A DNA stretch of 7,605 bases, taken from positions 1 through 7,605 of the forward strand of contig DQTF01000076.1 of assembly GCA_015662935.1 (NCBI GenBank). Direction: 5' to 3'. Positions 6,553 to 7,605 of this stretch are shown piece by piece. Every line of letters starts with the position of its first letter. Position 1 is the first letter of the stretch. The stretch comes from Crocinitomicaceae bacterium. Its GTDB lineage: Bacteria > Bacteroidota > Bacteroidia > Flavobacteriales_D > Crocinitomicaceae. The notes beneath the pieces are model-generated. The model was not told the origin of the DNA and made no database searches. It saw only the letters and a list, made by a program, of their open reading frames with translations. The position numbers and the translations under genes are program-made.

Positions 6553-7575
6553 GTGAAAAATGTTGCTATCGTCATACTTAATTGGAATGGAAAAGAGCTT
6601 TTAGAGCAATTCCTACCGAACGTTATCAATTATTCCGGTGATGCCAGAATAATTGTGGCAGATAATGCATCTTCTGATGAGTCAATTGACTTTATAGAAA
6701 ACAAGTATCCAACAATAGAAATTATACGAAATCAGCAAAATGGAGGTTTCGCCAAAGGTTATAACGATGCTTTAAAACTCATTGACGCTGAGTTTTATGT
6801 TCTTCTTAATAGCGACGTAGAAGTTACTGAGAATTGGTTAGAACCTATGTTCAATGCAATGAAAAATCCTAAAACAGCAGGATGCCAACCTAAAATTCTT
6901 GCCTATAACAATAGAGAATACTTTGAGCACGCAGGTGCAGCAGGAGGTTATATAGACAAAAATTACTTTCCTTTTTGTAGAGGTCGACTATTTGATAATG
7001 TTGAGAAAGACAATGGCCAATATGACAATGAGGTTGAAATATTTTGGGCGACTGGCGCTTGCATGATGATTCGTGCAGAGTTATTTCACAAAGCCAATGG
7101 TTTTGATGAAGATTTCTTTGCTCACATGGAAGAAATTGATCTTTGCTGGAGAATTAAAAAATGGGGATATCATTTCAAAGCTGTTCCTAGTTCAAAGGTT
7201 TATCACGTTGGAGGAGGAACCCTCCCCTATTCTTCTCCCAAAAAAGTGTATTACAATTTTCGGAATAACTTGATGATGATTACAAAAAATCATGAAGGCT
7301 ATTGGGCACCAAAATTATATTACAGAATGGCTCTAGATGGAATTGCTGCAGTAATGTTCCTGTTAAAAGGTCAATTCAAATCTTTCTCTGCAGTCTTTAA
7401 TGCTCACATGTATCAGCATGCTCATTTGAGAAAAACCTTAAAAAAACGAAAAGAAATTCAAAAAGGAACAACTCATTTTGATGCTTCTGGATTATATCGA
7501 GGGAATATTCTTTGGGCTTATTTTATTCAGAAAAAGAAAAAAAGTTCTGATTTGGATTCAAGTAAGTTTAACTAG
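6553..7575 (+). CDS. Glycosyltransferase family 2 (rhamnosyltransferase-like)
   Basis: A GT-A fold transferase that should move a sugar from a nucleotide-sugar donor onto an envelope glycan or lipid-linked acceptor at the inner face of the cytoplasmic membrane; donor and acceptor cannot be read from sequence. With GTG 6553 as start the protein has 340 residues and begins MKNVAIVILNWNG, as family members usually do; TTG 6544 would add three residues and is less likely. Seen: VADNASSDES (35-44, nucleotide-binding Asp37), NGGFAKGYNDAL (63-74), the DxD-type metal site NSDVE (86-90), FWATGACMMIR (164-174), GFDEDFFAHMEEIDLCWR (183-200, catalytic-base region ED/EID) and YHVGGGT (217-223). Residues about 255-275 are moderately hydrophobic (GIAAVMFLL) and the C-terminus is lysine-rich, consistent with membrane association. 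It resembles WbbL-like enzymes in layout. It follows the GWxTD gene by 29 nt, with no terminator between them. Confidence 0.92.
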   Translation: MKNVAIVILNWNGKELLEQFLPNVINYSGDARIIVADNASSDESIDFIENKYPTIEIIRNQQNGGFAKGYNDALKLIDAEFYVLLNSDVEVTENWLEPMFNAMKNPKTAGCQPKILAYNNREYFEHAGAAGGYIDKNYFPFCRGRLFDNVEKDNGQYDNEVEIFWATGACMMIRAELFHKANGFDEDFFAHMEEIDLCWRIKKWGYHFKAVPSSKVYHVGGGTLPYSSPKKVYYNFRNNLMMITKNHEGYWAPKLYYRMALDGIAAVMFLLKGQFKSFSAVFNAHMYQHAHLRKTLKKRKEIQKGTTHFDASGLYRGNILWAYFIQKKKKSSDLDSSKFN

Positions 7576-7605
7576 AAAATTAGTGCATAAAAAAAAGTGA
7601 CATCA

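Noticed and set aside
7073..7273. Plus-strand open frame of 66 codons inside the glycosyltransferase gene
   Set aside because: It overlaps the catalytic EEIDLCWR region in another frame and has no family likeness.

Overview
The window is ordinary, AT-rich, densely coding chromosome from a member of the Bacteroidota. It is most likely from the Flavobacteriia/Flavobacteriales; a more exact placement (for example Crocinitomicaceae-like) would be a guess. The evidence is a secreted protein with a type IX secretion (T9SS) C-terminal sorting domain, a GWxTD-domain protein, promoter boxes of the Bacteroidota type TAnnTTTG, and gene starts preceded by A-rich sequence without Shine-Dalgarno motifs.

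Layout. Positions 2-859 (+) are the 3' part of clpB (second AAA+ module and C-terminus), closed by a strong hairpin terminator at 874-905. Convergent to it on the minus strand are a YigZ/IMPACT-family gene (1890-2504) and, downstream in the same likely operon, an M42-type metallopeptidase gene (920-1842). The peptidase is broken by a one-base loss near 1103-1105, so the open frame stops at 934 with a wrong C-terminus and without the last metal-binding histidine. On the plus strand follow a small secreted protein of unknown function (2701-2994) and, 11 nt later, a 515-residue T9SS cargo protein with CUB-like, PPC-like and sorting domains (3006-4553).

Positions 4554-5110 hold no protein gene. 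They contain a minus-strand tRNA-Ser(UGA) (4829-4916) with a recognisable promoter and, downstream of it, two minus-strand terminator hairpins with a third hairpin between them. The rest is AT-rich spacer ending in a -7 box for the next gene. The plus strand then carries a secreted GWxTD-domain protein (5111-6523) and a family 2 glycosyltransferase (6553-7575), 29 nt apart and probably co-transcribed. Both may serve the cell envelope, but the sequence does not show a shared pathway.

I found no convincing undescribed system, phage, CRISPR array or insertion sequence. The items most worth checking are the frameshifted peptidase, the stacked terminators behind the tRNA, and the small unknown protein paired with the T9SS cargo.
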